Positions 53,146-63,802 of a stretch of DNA of 64,000 nt are shown here, piece by piece; the first letter of the stretch is position 1; each line of letters begins with the position of its first letter. This stretch comes from Ichthyophis bannanicus (Eukaryota > Chordata > Amphibia > Gymnophiona > Ichthyophiidae). The stretch covers positions 1,244,231,523-1,244,295,522 of the forward strand of contig CM066033.1 in assembly GCA_033557465.1 (NCBI GenBank), in the 5' to 3' direction. The notes beneath the pieces are model-generated. The model did no database searches. It worked only from the letters and a program-made list of their open reading frames with translations, and was not told the DNA's origin. The translations under genes were made by a program, and so were the position numbers.

Positions 53146-53340
53146 TAAACTCGAACTGAAGAGAGCTGGTAAGGAAGGCGGGAAGGCAGCGCGCATGCGC
53201 TGTGGGAAGCCCCAAAAGCTTTTCATCTGAAAAACTGGGGAGCTTTCCCGCGCCGGCTCCGTCGGTTCCGACGTACCCATATGTGAGGACTAATTCCTGC
53301 TGTTCCCAGAGATCACCTGTTACAGGTAAGTAACTGTGCT
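53146..53340. repeat. D9 right ITR and right-end extension
   Basis: Mirror of the left ITR, followed by a right-only extension with ACCTGTTACAGGT (palindrome) and GTTAC AGGTAA GTAAC at 53319-53334. Confidence 0.9.
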
Positions 53341-53528
53341 TTATCTGAGCAAAATACATGTTTGAATTATTAATTTTAGTTCATCAACTTCATATTATTG
53401 ATCATTTTTATTTTCTCCCTTTGGAATTGTCAGTATGGCCTGTTTTTAATCTGTATTAGCTGTAGTTTTATGGTCTTAGGAAAACAGTTGAGTTAGATAC
53501 TTTCAAGATCTGTGTCACTGCATATTTT

Positions 53529-53825
53529 TTTTTTTAACTTGAAGATTTTATTGATATTTCAGCAAGTTAACAACTCACACACTGAAAAAACAACCACAAA
53601 GAGTATATTACACTCGAAAGCAAACCACAATACCTGGAGGCTACCAAACAGCACCCCCCTCATACAAACAATAATTCAAATCAAAACAACCCAGCCCCCC
53701 CCCCCAAACCACCCCCGCCCCCCCCCCCGGCCAACCCGAGCCTAAGAAACAACTCGAATCATCCAACAGCTAAACCCACTACCCCAACCCCCCCCTATTA
53801 TCCCTCTCCCCGCCCTTCAGTACGC
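53529..53825 (-). other. L1-like 3' UTR with G-rich tract
   Basis: Sense strand carries several G-runs (plus strand C-runs at 53690-53725 and around 53785), then AATAAAATCTTCAAGTT and poly(A). A G-rich purine tract in the 3' UTR is a known feature of L1 elements. Confidence 0.7.
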
Positions 53826-56800
53826 TCATATAAACCCCCGCCCCCCCTCCCCCTCATTCACCCCCCCCTGCCTTCCCCCCTTTCCCCCCCCCCCTCCCCT
53901 CCCCCCCCGCCCTTTCCGCATCCACCCATCAAATCCCATCCATAGACTCCTAAAGTTCTGCACTGTATGCCTCTGAAATGCCACTATTTCACACATATCT
54001 CTCACACCACTCAAACGAGCAATTATCCCCCTTCGAGTTGGGACATCCGTACATCTCCACCCCGCCAGAAGCGCCCCCCGCACCGCTGCCACACAGTACC
54101 CTACCATCAGCTGTAACCCCCTCTCCCCCACTCCCCCCAATTCATTCAACAAAGCCATAGCCGGGGTCAGTACTACAGGAACTCCCGTCACTTCCCGGAT
54201 GATGTCTTCCCACTCTTGCCACAGACTCCGCACCGCAGGGCACCCCCACAGTAGATGATACAAATCCCCCCGTCCCCCACAGCCCCTCCAGCACTTCCCC
54301 CCTCCTGCCTCGCAAAATGTCCGCATTTTCCTCGGTGTCCAATATGCTTGGTACCGAATCTTAAGGCTACTCTCCAAGTGAAGCGTACTCGGGGCCACCC
54401 GCTTAGTCCACACATAAATTCCACGCCAACGCGCCTGATCCCCCTCCCCCCCGAAAGCCTGCTCCCACTCCACATCCCCGCGAATCCGATCCGCCCCCCC
54501 CCTTGTTGAATCAACACCTTATACAATTGAGCGATAGCCCCCTTCCGCCCCCCTTTCTGCAGTAGCTTCTCCACCACCGTGGCTACACCCTGCAAATCAT
54601 CCCTTACCCGCCGCTGGCTCACAAAGGAGGATACTTGTAGGTGCGCAAAAAAACCACCATCATTCAAGCCAAATTCAAGTTGCAATTCCCCCCAACTTTT
54701 CGCTCGCCCCGACGGATGCAGCAACTGCCCCATTAAGCGCAACCCCTTCTCCCACCATTCGCGATAGACTCTGCCCTCCTTCCCGGGGCCGAACTCTCGA
54801 ACCCCCATAATATGCATACCGCTCGGGTAACGTTTCCCCCCAAACAGGAGAAGCCGCGACTTCAACCACAACTCCTTAGTCAAAGCCCGAAAGGGGTTCA
54901 CCTCCTTCCCCCCCTTCCACTGTCGCCCCCGGATCCCAAATCCATGCCGCCAAACTACCTCCGTAGCCCCCTTCCTGCTCCAGCGACACCCAGCGAGGGA
55001 TCTCTCCGCCCCCCCCTTGCCAACTCTGGACCGCCCTCAACTGCGACGCTAAATAATACTTCTCCATCCAAGGCACCCCCAGCCCCCCCTCCGGGCCAGG
55101 ACGATACATTGTACTCCTCGCCACCCTCGGCCGCTTCCCCGCCCAAATAAACTCAAACATAATCTGCTGAACACGTTTCAAGTAGGCTCGCGGCACCTTA
55201 CACGGTAAGGAGCTAAATAGGAAAAGAAAACGTGGCAACACATTCATTTTTAGCACAGCGATCCGCCCCAGCCACGTCAGATACAGCCCCTTCCACTTAG
55301 AGAGATCACGTCGCACCTCTGCTAGTAGTCCCCCATAGTTAGTAGTCCCTAACTCCCCCAGTACGCGACCCATTTGAACCCCCAAATAACGGTAAGTTCC
55401 CGTTACCCATTTGAACGCAAACGCCCCCTTCAGCGCCGCTTCCATCCTCTCCCCGAGGTTAAACCCCAAAATCTCCGATTTACTATTGTTAAGTTTATAC
55501 CCCGCCACTTTACTATAGCGCTCTATCTCTTTCAGCAATAGCGGCAAGGTCACCACCGGCTCCCTTAGCGTAAAAATGACATCGTCAGCAAACAGCGTAA
55601 TTTTCACTTCCTGGGAGTTCATGAGGACACCTTTTATATCCTGCAACTCCCTCACCCGCGCCGCAAGCGGTTCAATTACCAGCGCAAAAAGCAAGGGGGA
55701 TAGAGGGCACCCCTGCCGAGTACCCCGCCCCAATCGGAACACCTCGGAGTAGCTACCATTGACCCGCACTCTAGCCTGCGGTTCCTGGTACATCGCCATG
55801 ACCCATTGAACGAAGTTGCGCCCTAAGCCTATTTTTTCCAACATGCTAATCATAAACGGCCATTCCACCCTATCAAACGCTTTTTCGGCGTCGACGGAGA
55901 GAAAAACGGCCCTCTGCCCGGTACGTTGCACCTCCCACGTGAGATTACAAAGTTTGCGAATATTATCACCCCCTTGCCGTCCGCCAATAAATCCCGTTTG
56001 GTCAGGGTGTATCAGGGTCGGCATCACCACTGCCAGTCTATTTGCCAGCACCTTTGCCAACAACTTAGCATCCACATTCAATAAGGAAATGGGCCGATAG
56101 GACCCACAGACCATGGGGTCCTTACCCGGCTTAGGGAGAACCGTGATGCCCGCTTCCCGCATAGATCTAGGAATTTCTCCCCCTGTCAGAACACCATTAA
56201 ACACTTTCACCAGCAAAGGCCCCAACACGGAACGAAACACCTGATAAAACCGCCCTGTCAATCCATCCAACCCAGGCGCCTTACCCCTCTTCAAGGACCC
56301 TATGGCCAAATCCACTTCCCCCTCCGAGATGGGTCGATCTAGCCATTCCACCTCCTCCTCGGACAGTACTGGCAGAGCACACCCCTGTAAATATTCCTCA
56401 CACTGCGCCTTCCCACCATCAACCTCACTACTATATAGTTGCCGATAGTAATCCGCAAAGGTCGCTCTTATTTCATTATTACCATGCAACAGCTGTCCCC
56501 CTACCCCTCTAATCCCCCCTATAGCGGACTGCATCGCCTTTTGCCGTAACCGCTGGGCTAGCCGCTTCCCCACCCTAATCCCCCCCCTCTAACCATCCTT
56601 GCTTAAGCACTCGCATCCCATACTCAATTTCACTCGCGCGGAGCTGGTCCAAGCTCCTTGAGTTGTACCTGGACTGCCCCCTTGCGCCCCCTTTGGGCCT
56701 GACGCTCCAGTTCCCTTATATCCATCAGCAGTCGGGCTTCCTTCTCCCCCCGCCGCCTACGCTCCCGCTCCGCCGCCTGGACCAAATGGCCCCGCACCAC

Positions 56801-57686
56801 CGCTTTCAGCCCATCCCATACCATCCCCAACCGCACCTCCCCATTCAGATTAAGATCTTGGTAATCCCTCACCACCTGACCCAAGCGTTCCACCACCTCC
56901 GGCTCCTCCAACAACGCCTCATTTAACCGCCAGAATTTAAGCCCTTCATCCACGTACCCCATACTAAACTTAACAATCACTGGGGCATGATCTGTCCAAG
57001 TAAGGTCCCCATGCGCTGCCTCCACCACGCGATTCACCCATCCCCCTCCCGCCCACACCATATCAATCCGGCTATAAGTGCCGTGCGGAGCAGAGTAGTG
57101 CGTGTATTGCTTACATCCTGGGTTCTGGCTTCTCCACATATCTACCACCCCCAACCTATCCCTTATATTCCTCAACTTGACCCGATCCCCCCGCTTCCCC
57201 AGACCACTCCCCCCACTATTATCCAATCTTGGGTTCACCGTTAGATTAAAATCTCCTCCTATGATAAGGGGGGCATCACTCAAGCCACCCAACACACTCT
57301 GCATTCTCTCAAAAAATTCCCCCAGCTTGTCATTAGGGGCCATACACACTCACAATCCACACCTGCTCCTTCCCCATCTGAACTCTAACACCCACCGCCC
57401 TCCCTTTTTTATCTCTAAATTCTCCCACCACCTTGTCCACCCAGTCCACCCCCACCAGGATACCCACTCCCCCCCTCCGGGCCTCTTCCCTCTGCCCCGC
57501 CAGCACCACCTTCGGATATTTGCGTGTCTGCAACATCCGCTCTTGGCCCACTTTTAGATGGGTCTCCTGAAGACATAAAAAATCCGCATGCATCCGATCT
57601 GCTTCCCGCTCCACCATCCTACGTTTCCGCCAGGAACCCAACCCCCTCACATTAAGTGTTGCCACTATCAAAGCTTGCAATCCCAC
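53826..57686 (-). pseudogene. L1-like ORF2: endonuclease, RT, C-terminal zinc knuckle (about four frameshifts)
   Basis: Endonuclease from 57686: LIVATLNVRGLGSW, DFLCLQETHLK, GGVGILVG, then after an indel near 57345 APLIIGGDFNLTVNP, YTHYSAPHGTYSRIDMVW and WTDHAPVIVKF, i.e. the usual Asn, Glu, Asp and Asp-His residues. After an indel near 56640: GKAPGLDGLTGRFYQVF, YRPISLLNVDAKLLAKVLAN, HPDQTGFIGGRQ, FLSVDAEKAFDRVEWPFM, GTRQGCPLSPLLFALVIEPL and the RT site ITLFADDVIFTL (~55570). After indels near 54900 and 54490, the C-terminal CWRGCGGRGDLYHLLWGC zinc knuckle. The breaks lie mostly in G-runs, so decay is slight. It would nick DNA and copy its RNA at the break. Confidence 0.88.
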
Positions 57687-58297
57687 TCGCTTTCCGCCGT
57701 CCCTCCCCCCTCCCTCCCTCCCGTCCCCTCCCCCTACCCTCCCTACCCCTCCCCCCTCCTCCCCTCTCTTCCCCCCACCGCCCCCCCTGCACCCCCCTCC
57801 CCCCTCCCCCCTCCCCCCCTCCCTTCCCTCCCTTCCCCCTTCCCCCCTCCCTTCCCTCCCTTCCCCCTTCCCCCCTCCATCCCTTGGAGGCCTCCGTCAG
57901 AGTAGTGCCCATCAGCCAGAGGCAACTTCTTATACCTCCCCTCCGATTCCCCACTCACTCCCCCCCCACCCAACCCTCCATACTCCCAACCCTTACACCC
58001 GGCACCCTCCCCCCGGCCCTCTCCCACTCACCTACTCTCCCCTGCCCCTCTACCACACCCTCCCCCCCACTACCCACCATCGTACCTGTCCCCTCCCACT
58101 CCCCCCTTCCCTGCCTTCCAGAAAAAAGACATTAGAAAAGACAGAGAGAGGTACCCACGAACATCAAATCCCCCCAACTTCAATCCCCACTGGTAAAAAC
58201 ACACCGTATATATAACAAAGAAAAAACAACTAAATACAAGTCTGTGCATCAGAGTCCTGACATGTACAACTTGGCAGCATCCCACTCGCGGGATTTC
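57687..58297 (-). repeat. G-rich inter-ORF tract of the L1-like element
   Basis: On the sense (minus) strand this is long runs of GGGAGGG and GGAAGGG type, densest at 57700-57890, with a ~33-bp unit repeated in tandem at about 57800-57870. Open frames here on either strand are Pro/Ser- or Gly/Arg-rich by composition only. RNA from this region could form G-quadruplexes. Confidence 0.7.
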
Positions 58298-59437
58298 TCA
58301 TGCATCTGTGTCTCTGTTATCACTCGCCCCCGGTTCCTCCACCGCAGTCCCCGGGCTTCGATGTTGGCCCCCTCCACGACTCCGCGGTTCCACCTCCACT
58401 CCTCCATGATAATCCCCGGACAGGGCCTCCCGCCGTCCACTCTCCAGCCCCGCCCCCTGCAATGCTGCCAGGGCCTCCTTCACTGTATGGACCCTCCAAC
58501 TTTTTAATCCAACTGTAAAAAGAAGTCCAAAAGGATACAGCCACCGATATCTAACATTTTCTTTGCGCAGAATATTGGTAACTGGTTGCATATCCCTGCG
58601 CCGTTGTAGGGTCCCCGCGGCTAAGTCCGGATAAAGTTGAAGGCTGTAGCCCTGCCACACAAAGTCTTTGCATGCCCTAGTCAGCTGAAGGATCCGCTCC
58701 TTAAGCTTAAAGTCCTCCAGACATAAAACAATGTCTCTGGGGCGATTCGAAATCCTGGGCCCTAAGGCTCGGTGTGCTCTCACCATCTTGATCTCCACCT
58801 GCTCATTCTCAGTCCCCAACTCCCGCAGCACCGACCTGAGAACCGCCTGCGCCACCTTCTCTCCATCACGATACTCCTGCTCCTCCGGTATCCCGCGTAT
58901 ACGCAAATTGTTCCGGCGGGACCGGTTCTCCAAGTCCTCGATTTTTACCATCACTTGAGTTTTCCAAGTCTCCAATTCTTTAAAGGAGCTCTCCATCGCA
59001 ACCTGCTGCGTGTCGAGACGCCCCAGTTGCTGCTCTTGCTCCTCCACCTTACTAGCCAGCTCGCCCATCTCCTCCTTCATGGCCGCGCACATGTCCCCGA
59101 CTTCCACTTTCACCGCCTGCAGCTCCGTTTTGAGTTCCCCGAACCATCCGCACAGTTCTTCGCGGGTCACATTCTGCACCACCATCTCCGCCGGCTCCGA
59201 TGCCTCGCCTCTGTGCCCCTGGCGTTCCTGGGCCACGCCGTTTCCCGCGCTCAGCCCCGCCATCTTTTTCTCACCGCCGGCGGTCTTAGCGCTGCCATAT
59301 GTGAATTCTTTTAAATCCGCCACCTTCTTTCTCATCGCCATACCGCGCAGCGACCTTTCCTCCTCTACTGCCGTCAGTTTTTCCGCCGGCCAGAGGGTTC
59401 CAATGAGGGGAAAAACTTCAATGCTTAAGCTGCCCAC
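58298..59437 (-). CDS. L1-like ORF1 protein, intact
   Basis: An uninterrupted frame of 379 codons. After a basic/Ala-rich N-terminus come a coiled coil (about residues 95-170, e.g. LKTELQAVKVEVGDM and LASKVEEQEQQLGRLDTQQ), the RRM start IEDLENRSRRNNLRIRGIPE, then DIVLCLEDFKLKERIL and the C-terminal RYRWLYPFGLLFTVG. This is the standard order of L1 ORF1p, a trimeric RNA-binding protein and nucleic-acid chaperone. The upstream ATG at 59437 was taken as start, but internal ATGs at about residues 33 and 59 are possible. Its intact state and the target duplication suggest a fairly recent insertion. Confidence 0.9.
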   Translation of the reverse strand: MGSLSIEVFPLIGTLWPAEKLTAVEEERSLRGMAMRKKVADLKEFTYGSAKTAGGEKKMAGLSAGNGVAQERQGHRGEASEPAEMVVQNVTREELCGWFGELKTELQAVKVEVGDMCAAMKEEMGELASKVEEQEQQLGRLDTQQVAMESSFKELETWKTQVMVKIEDLENRSRRNNLRIRGIPEEQEYRDGEKVAQAVLRSVLRELGTENEQVEIKMVRAHRALGPRISNRPRDIVLCLEDFKLKERILQLTRACKDFVWQGYSLQLYPDLAAGTLQRRRDMQPVTNILRKENVRYRWLYPFGLLFTVGLKSWRVHTVKEALAALQGAGLESGRREALSGDYHGGVEVEPRSRGGGQHRSPGTAVEEPGASDNRDTDA

Positions 59438-59721
59438 TGGAGCTCACCGCTCAAGCTGCCATTCCAGCCGATGACGTCACTTCCTCTCGTCACTGCATAT
59501 TTTATATGTTCTAATTTCTGCTTCGTGTTTTGCTTTGTTTTTCTTATTGTTTCACATGTACTGTAGGTTCCCCTGAATGGTGTTTACAAAGGCACTACAT
59601 GGTTATGGTCTGTCTATTTTGTATCTTTTATCTGGATTCCTCGTATTTCTAATATGTGTATCTGCTCAAAAAACAGCATTTGTATTTGTGTTTTATAAAC
59701 TGACATTGTCTGTTAATGATT

Positions 59722-59892
59722 ATCTCCAGAAACAAGCAGGAATGTAGTCTTCACATATGGGTATCATCGGTACCGACGGAGCCTGCGCGGGAACGCTCCC
59801 CAGCGTCCAATTAGAAAGCTTTTGGGAGCATCCCACAGCGCCTTCGTGCTGCCTTCCTGCCTTTCCCAACTGCGTCTCTCCAGTTCTTCGTT
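59722..59892. repeat. D10 left ITR
   Basis: Same blocks as D9 with changes: CTTCACATATGGGTATCATC, GGTACCGACGGAGCC, AAAGCTTTTGGGAGCATCCC, GCTGCCTTCCTGCC. The GCGCATGCGC of D9 is altered to GCGCCTTCGTGC. Confidence 0.8.
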
Positions 59893-60102
59893 TTCCGCGG
59901 AGCCAGTAGGTCGTTGTTCCTGTCACCGCAGAAAATGTTTTCCTTATTCCTTCTTTTTTGTGGTTGCGTCTGCCTTCCTCGACGCTATACTGGTACCGCA
60001 GGTTCTCTTCTTTTCTTCTTTTGTTTTAAAAAAAATATATAGATATTCTATTTTTTTCCAAACTTTTTTTCCCAGGTGCACGTGCCATTATTTCCTCCAG
60101 CA

Positions 60103-61884
60103 TGGAAAAAACTTCTTCGGGTTTCAAAAAGTGCACCAAGTGTGGCGGTACCATCTCCGTCACAAACACCCATGAGTTGTGTCTCAAATGTTTAGGTCTG
60201 ACCACTCCATCTCCGAGTGTATGGCTTGTGCCATGATGTCCGAGGGGTCGCAAAACTGAGCTGCTAAGCTCAGCGCCCTTTTTCCCTCCGATGCAGCTTC
60301 TGTGGCATTGACGTCTTCCAGGGCTTCGTCTTCCTGCCATGGATCTCAGGTAACCAAACATAAGTCCAGCCGGTCCTCAAAGGGTAGATCTCCTTCTAAG
60401 CATCGAGATGCCTCTGGCGTTGCCCTTGAGGGTTCTGTACCGGCAAAAGTGCCCCGGCGGGAGGCTTCGGCTTCCAAAGCATTATCAGGACTCCAAGATG
60501 TTCTCGAGGCCTCGACCTCGGCAGAACTACTGGTGCCATGCTCTGGGGTACCGGCTTCTTCCGGTACCGATACCCAGGCATCAGCAGCATCGATAGACCA
60601 GAGGTTCCTGGCTATTGAACGCAGTCTGGTGGCTCTCCTTGCGGCATCGACACCCTCGGAACCGCGTCAGACAGTTCAACTGGTACTGGGACCGATAGCA
60701 TTGACATCGGTGTCTGCTTTGCCGGCATCCAGTCATGCGATGCCTTCCGGTACTGAACCCCCCCGTACTGACTTCGGTCGGCACGGGTATCGGGCTCTTC
60801 AAGAGCATCTGGACAGGAGGTACTTCGAATCCTCGGAGGACTCAGAGGATTCTGACAGCTCTGCCGGTACTGGGATACTTCTCCCAGAGGAGCCTTCCTC
60901 CCCTAAACGTAAGATGTCTCCTCCAGAAGATATTTCCTTTCAGGATTTTATCAGGGAGGTGGCTCGAGGTCTGTCCATTACTGTGGCTCCTGAAACGGAG
61001 CCAAGAGCTAAGGAGTTGGAGATTTTGCAATATCCCAAAGCTCCTAAGGAGGCAGCTACTCTGCCTATCCATGAGATCTTACATGATCTCATGTTAAGAA
61101 TGTGGGAGACACCTCTTACCACCTCTCCTCACTCTCACAGACTGGATACCATGTATCGAGTCCCTTGTCCTGGTTTCCAGAAAACTCTGCTTCCTCACCA
61201 CTCTATTGTAGTGGAATCAGCTATGAGAAGGATCAGGAGTGCAAAGAGGCATGCCTCTAATCCTCCAGGACGTGAGTGTAGAACCTTGGATGCCTTTGGA
61301 TGTCGTACTTTCCAGGCTTCCATGCTTTCTGCCAGGATCCGTTCCTATATTTTATATATGGGAATGTTCCTTGAAGTCACAGGAGACTTGGAGATTTTAA
61401 GCCCTCTCCTTCCTGATGACAAGAGGCAGGACTTTGTCACACTGGTTAAACATGCTCAGGATGTTTATAGGTTTGTCAGTCATGCAGCTTTTGACTGCTT
61501 TGAGTGCATAAGCAGAACCTCTGCCATTGCCATAGGTGCACATAGAATTGCCTGGCTCCAGGCATCCGATTTGGAGCTCTGGGCAATATCCCTTGTACAG
61601 GTGAGAACCTATTTGGCAAAAATTGGCAAGAAAAAGCCAATGAGTTTGATGCTGACAATTCCACTTTGGATAGGTTTTCCAAAGCCACAGTTGATCCTGC
61701 AAGAAAGAAATCTTTCAAAAAACCATTTTTCTCAAAAAAGAAGAGGTTTTATCCCTCTTATTCCCAGCAGGGACGTTCTGCAGGTCAGCCTGCCCGAAAG
61801 AGTCAGCAACCACCTAAACAAAGGAAAGCAAAGACTGCTAAGCCTCAACCGTCTCAGCAGTCTCAGCCTCCACAAGGCCTTTGA
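60103..61884 (+). pseudogene. D10 gag-like ORF1, frameshifted
   Basis: The ATG at 60103 begins MEKTSSGFKKCTKCGGTISV, HELCLKC; a base lost near 60200 breaks the Cys/His head. The main frame from 60302 carries GSQVTKHKSSRSSKGRS, a Ser/Pro-rich middle, SPPEDISFQDFIREVARGL, LPIHEILHDLMLRMWETPLT, LLPHHSIVVESAMRRIR, MLSARIRSYILYMGMFLEVT and FDCFECISRTSAIAIGAHRI. An indel near 61600 leads to the frame STLDRFSKATVDPARKKSFK and the basic end. Stop TGA at 61882-61884, followed by TTTCATCTAGAGAAC as in D9. Confidence 0.8.
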
Positions 61885-63802
61885 CTTTCATCTAGAGAAC
61901 TTAGCCTTCCTGGCCCTCAATGGACCAGAGCCTTTCACCATTCCAGGAAGGTTGTGTCACTTTGCCCCCAGGTGAGGGCAAATAACAGCAGGACATTGGA
62001 CACTCTCCATTATAAAAGAGGGGTACAAGCTTCACTTTCTGTGCATGCCCCCTCCCACAATGGTAAGCAGTTCAATTCTCAGACCTCTCTCATCAACCAG
62101 TTAGATCAAGAGGTCACTATGCTTCTTGCCCAAGGGGCAATAGAAGACGTACCCATTCATCAAGAGGGTACGGGGTTTTACTCCCCCTATTTCCTTATCC
62201 CAAAGAAAACACGGGGATACAGACCTATTTTAGACCTCGGAGAATTGAACAAATTCCTGTTCAAAAAGAAATTCAAGATGATTTCTCTGGGAACTCTGCT
62301 GCCATACCTTCAGAGTCAGGATTGTCTTTGTTCTGTAGATCTCAAGGATGCGTACACTCATGTTCTCATCCATCCAACTCACAAAGTTCCTTCTGTTCCT
62401 TTTCCAAGGAAAGCACTACCAATACAGGGTGCTTCCTTTTGGCCTGGCCTCAGCATCAAGAGTGTTCACGAAATGCATGGCTGTGGTAGCAGCATTTCTC
62501 CGCACTCTAGGGATATTAATCTTCCCCTACTTAGACGATTGGCTCATTCGAGCCCCATCAGAGTCAGAGGCCAGGACTTCCCTATCTTGCACAATGCGTA
62601 TTGTTCAGTATTTGGGTCTGGTCATAAACATCCCAAAATCCAGTCTAACTCCCACTCAGTCTCTAGAGTTTATAGGAGCTCTGCTGGATACCAAAAAAGC
62701 AAGGGCCTATCTTCCTCAGACCCATTGCCTTCGCATGGTGCAGTTAACTTCTCAAGCAGTGCTAAAATCGCATCTCACTGCCCGAGAAATGTTAAGCTAC
62801 TAGGCCACATGGCATCTACAGTGCATGTGGTTCCTTATGCTTGTCTCCATATGAGAGCAGCCCAGTGGACTTTATCCGCTCAATGGTCCCAGGCATCAGG
62901 GTGCCAGTCAGACAAAATAGCAAACACAAATCGCCTTATTTTGTCTCTTCAATGATGGCAGTCCACTCAGAACCTGTTGCTGTGGTCCCCATTTCAACAG
63001 CCTTTACCCCGGGCAACTCTCACGATGGATTCTTCACCAATGGGTTGGGGAGCTCATCTGCAGGACCTCTCCACCCAAGGCACTTGGACTCCACAGGAGA
63101 CTCATCTACATATCAATCTCTTAGAGCTCAGAGCAATCTTCCTTGCTCTTCGAGTGTTCCACACCCTGCTCTGCTACAAGACTGTCCTCATTCAGACGGA
63201 CAATCAAGTAGCCATGTTCTACGTGAACTAGCAGGGGGGAACAGGCTCTGTCGCTTTGCAACGAAGCTTTGCGACTATGGGCCCTCGCCAGAGAGCATCA
63301 GATTCATCTCCTGGCAGTGTATCTTCCAGGCATACAAAACTCTTGGGCAGACAGACTCAGTCGAGTTCTACTTCCACACAAATGGTCTCTACATGCAGAC
63401 CAGGTGGCCAAGATTTTTCAAATTTGGGGAACCCCAGATATAGACCTCTTTGCAAGTCCGTTGAATGCCAAACTTCCCCGGTTCTGTTCCAGAATTCCGG
63501 TTCAGGGCTCTCAGGCCAGGGATGCTTTCCTCCTTCACTGGGATCAAGACTTCCTTTATGCCTTTCCACCTATTCTCCTAATTCCCAAAATCCTGTTTAA
63601 GCTTCAGAGAGACAGGGGGCATATGATTCTCATAGCTCCACATTGGCCGCAGCAAGTGTGGTACCCTCTGCTTCTACATCTCTCTCAAGCTCCCTCCCTG
63701 GAGTTAGGATCTGCTCCAGATCTCCTGTCACAGGACGACAGAATGTTATGGCATCCCAATCCCCAATCTCTGCATCTCAGAGCTTGGTTGCTGAAGGCCT
63801 AG
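61885..63802 (+). pseudogene. D10 pol: RT, RNase H, MT, several breaks
   Basis: RT: LLAQGAIEDVP, GFYSPYFLIPKKTRGYRPIL, SVDLKDAYTHVLIH, then an indel near 62390 to FQGKHYQYRVLPFGLASASR and the intact active site FPYLDDWLIRAPS (~62530). A TAG near 62801-62803 and another indel follow. RNase H: LTMDSSPMGWGAHLQ (first Asp present as MDSS), INLLELRAIFLALRVF, IQTDNQVAMFYVN then a TAG at 63229-63231. MT in the next frame: WGTPDIDLFASPLNAKLPRF, FLLHWDQDFLYAFPPILLIP, MILIAPHWPQQVWYPLLLHL. Stop at 63802. Not functional. Confidence 0.82.

Larger units (their letters stand above)
47716..53340 (+). mobile_element. D9: complete DIRS copy of family B
   Basis: From ATCTCCAGGAAC at 47716 to ACTGTGCT at 53340, about 5.6 kb. 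ITRs are ~190 bp and very similar, and the ICR at 52975-53072 matches both ends almost base for base, so the copy is young. No target duplication: ACACA on the left, TTATCTGAGC on the right. Ends, gag and protein sequences differ strongly from D1-D8. Confidence 0.93.
53514..59503 (-). mobile_element. Full-length L1-like LINE, minus strand, with target duplication
   Basis: Flanked by GTCACTGCATATTTT at 53514-53528 and 59489-59503, a 15-bp target duplication. On the minus strand it starts GAGAGGAAGTGACGTCATCG (just inside 59488), has a 5' UTR of only ~50 bp, ORF1, a 0.6-kb inter-ORF stretch, ORF2, a G-rich 3' UTR and AATAAA before an A-run at 53526-53536. The flanks between D9 and D10 are otherwise unassigned. 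Confidence 0.92.

Noticed and set aside
57588..58135. Long Pro/Ser-rich frames on the plus strand
   Set aside because: They come from the C-rich complement of the L1-like inter-ORF tract; composition alone keeps them open.
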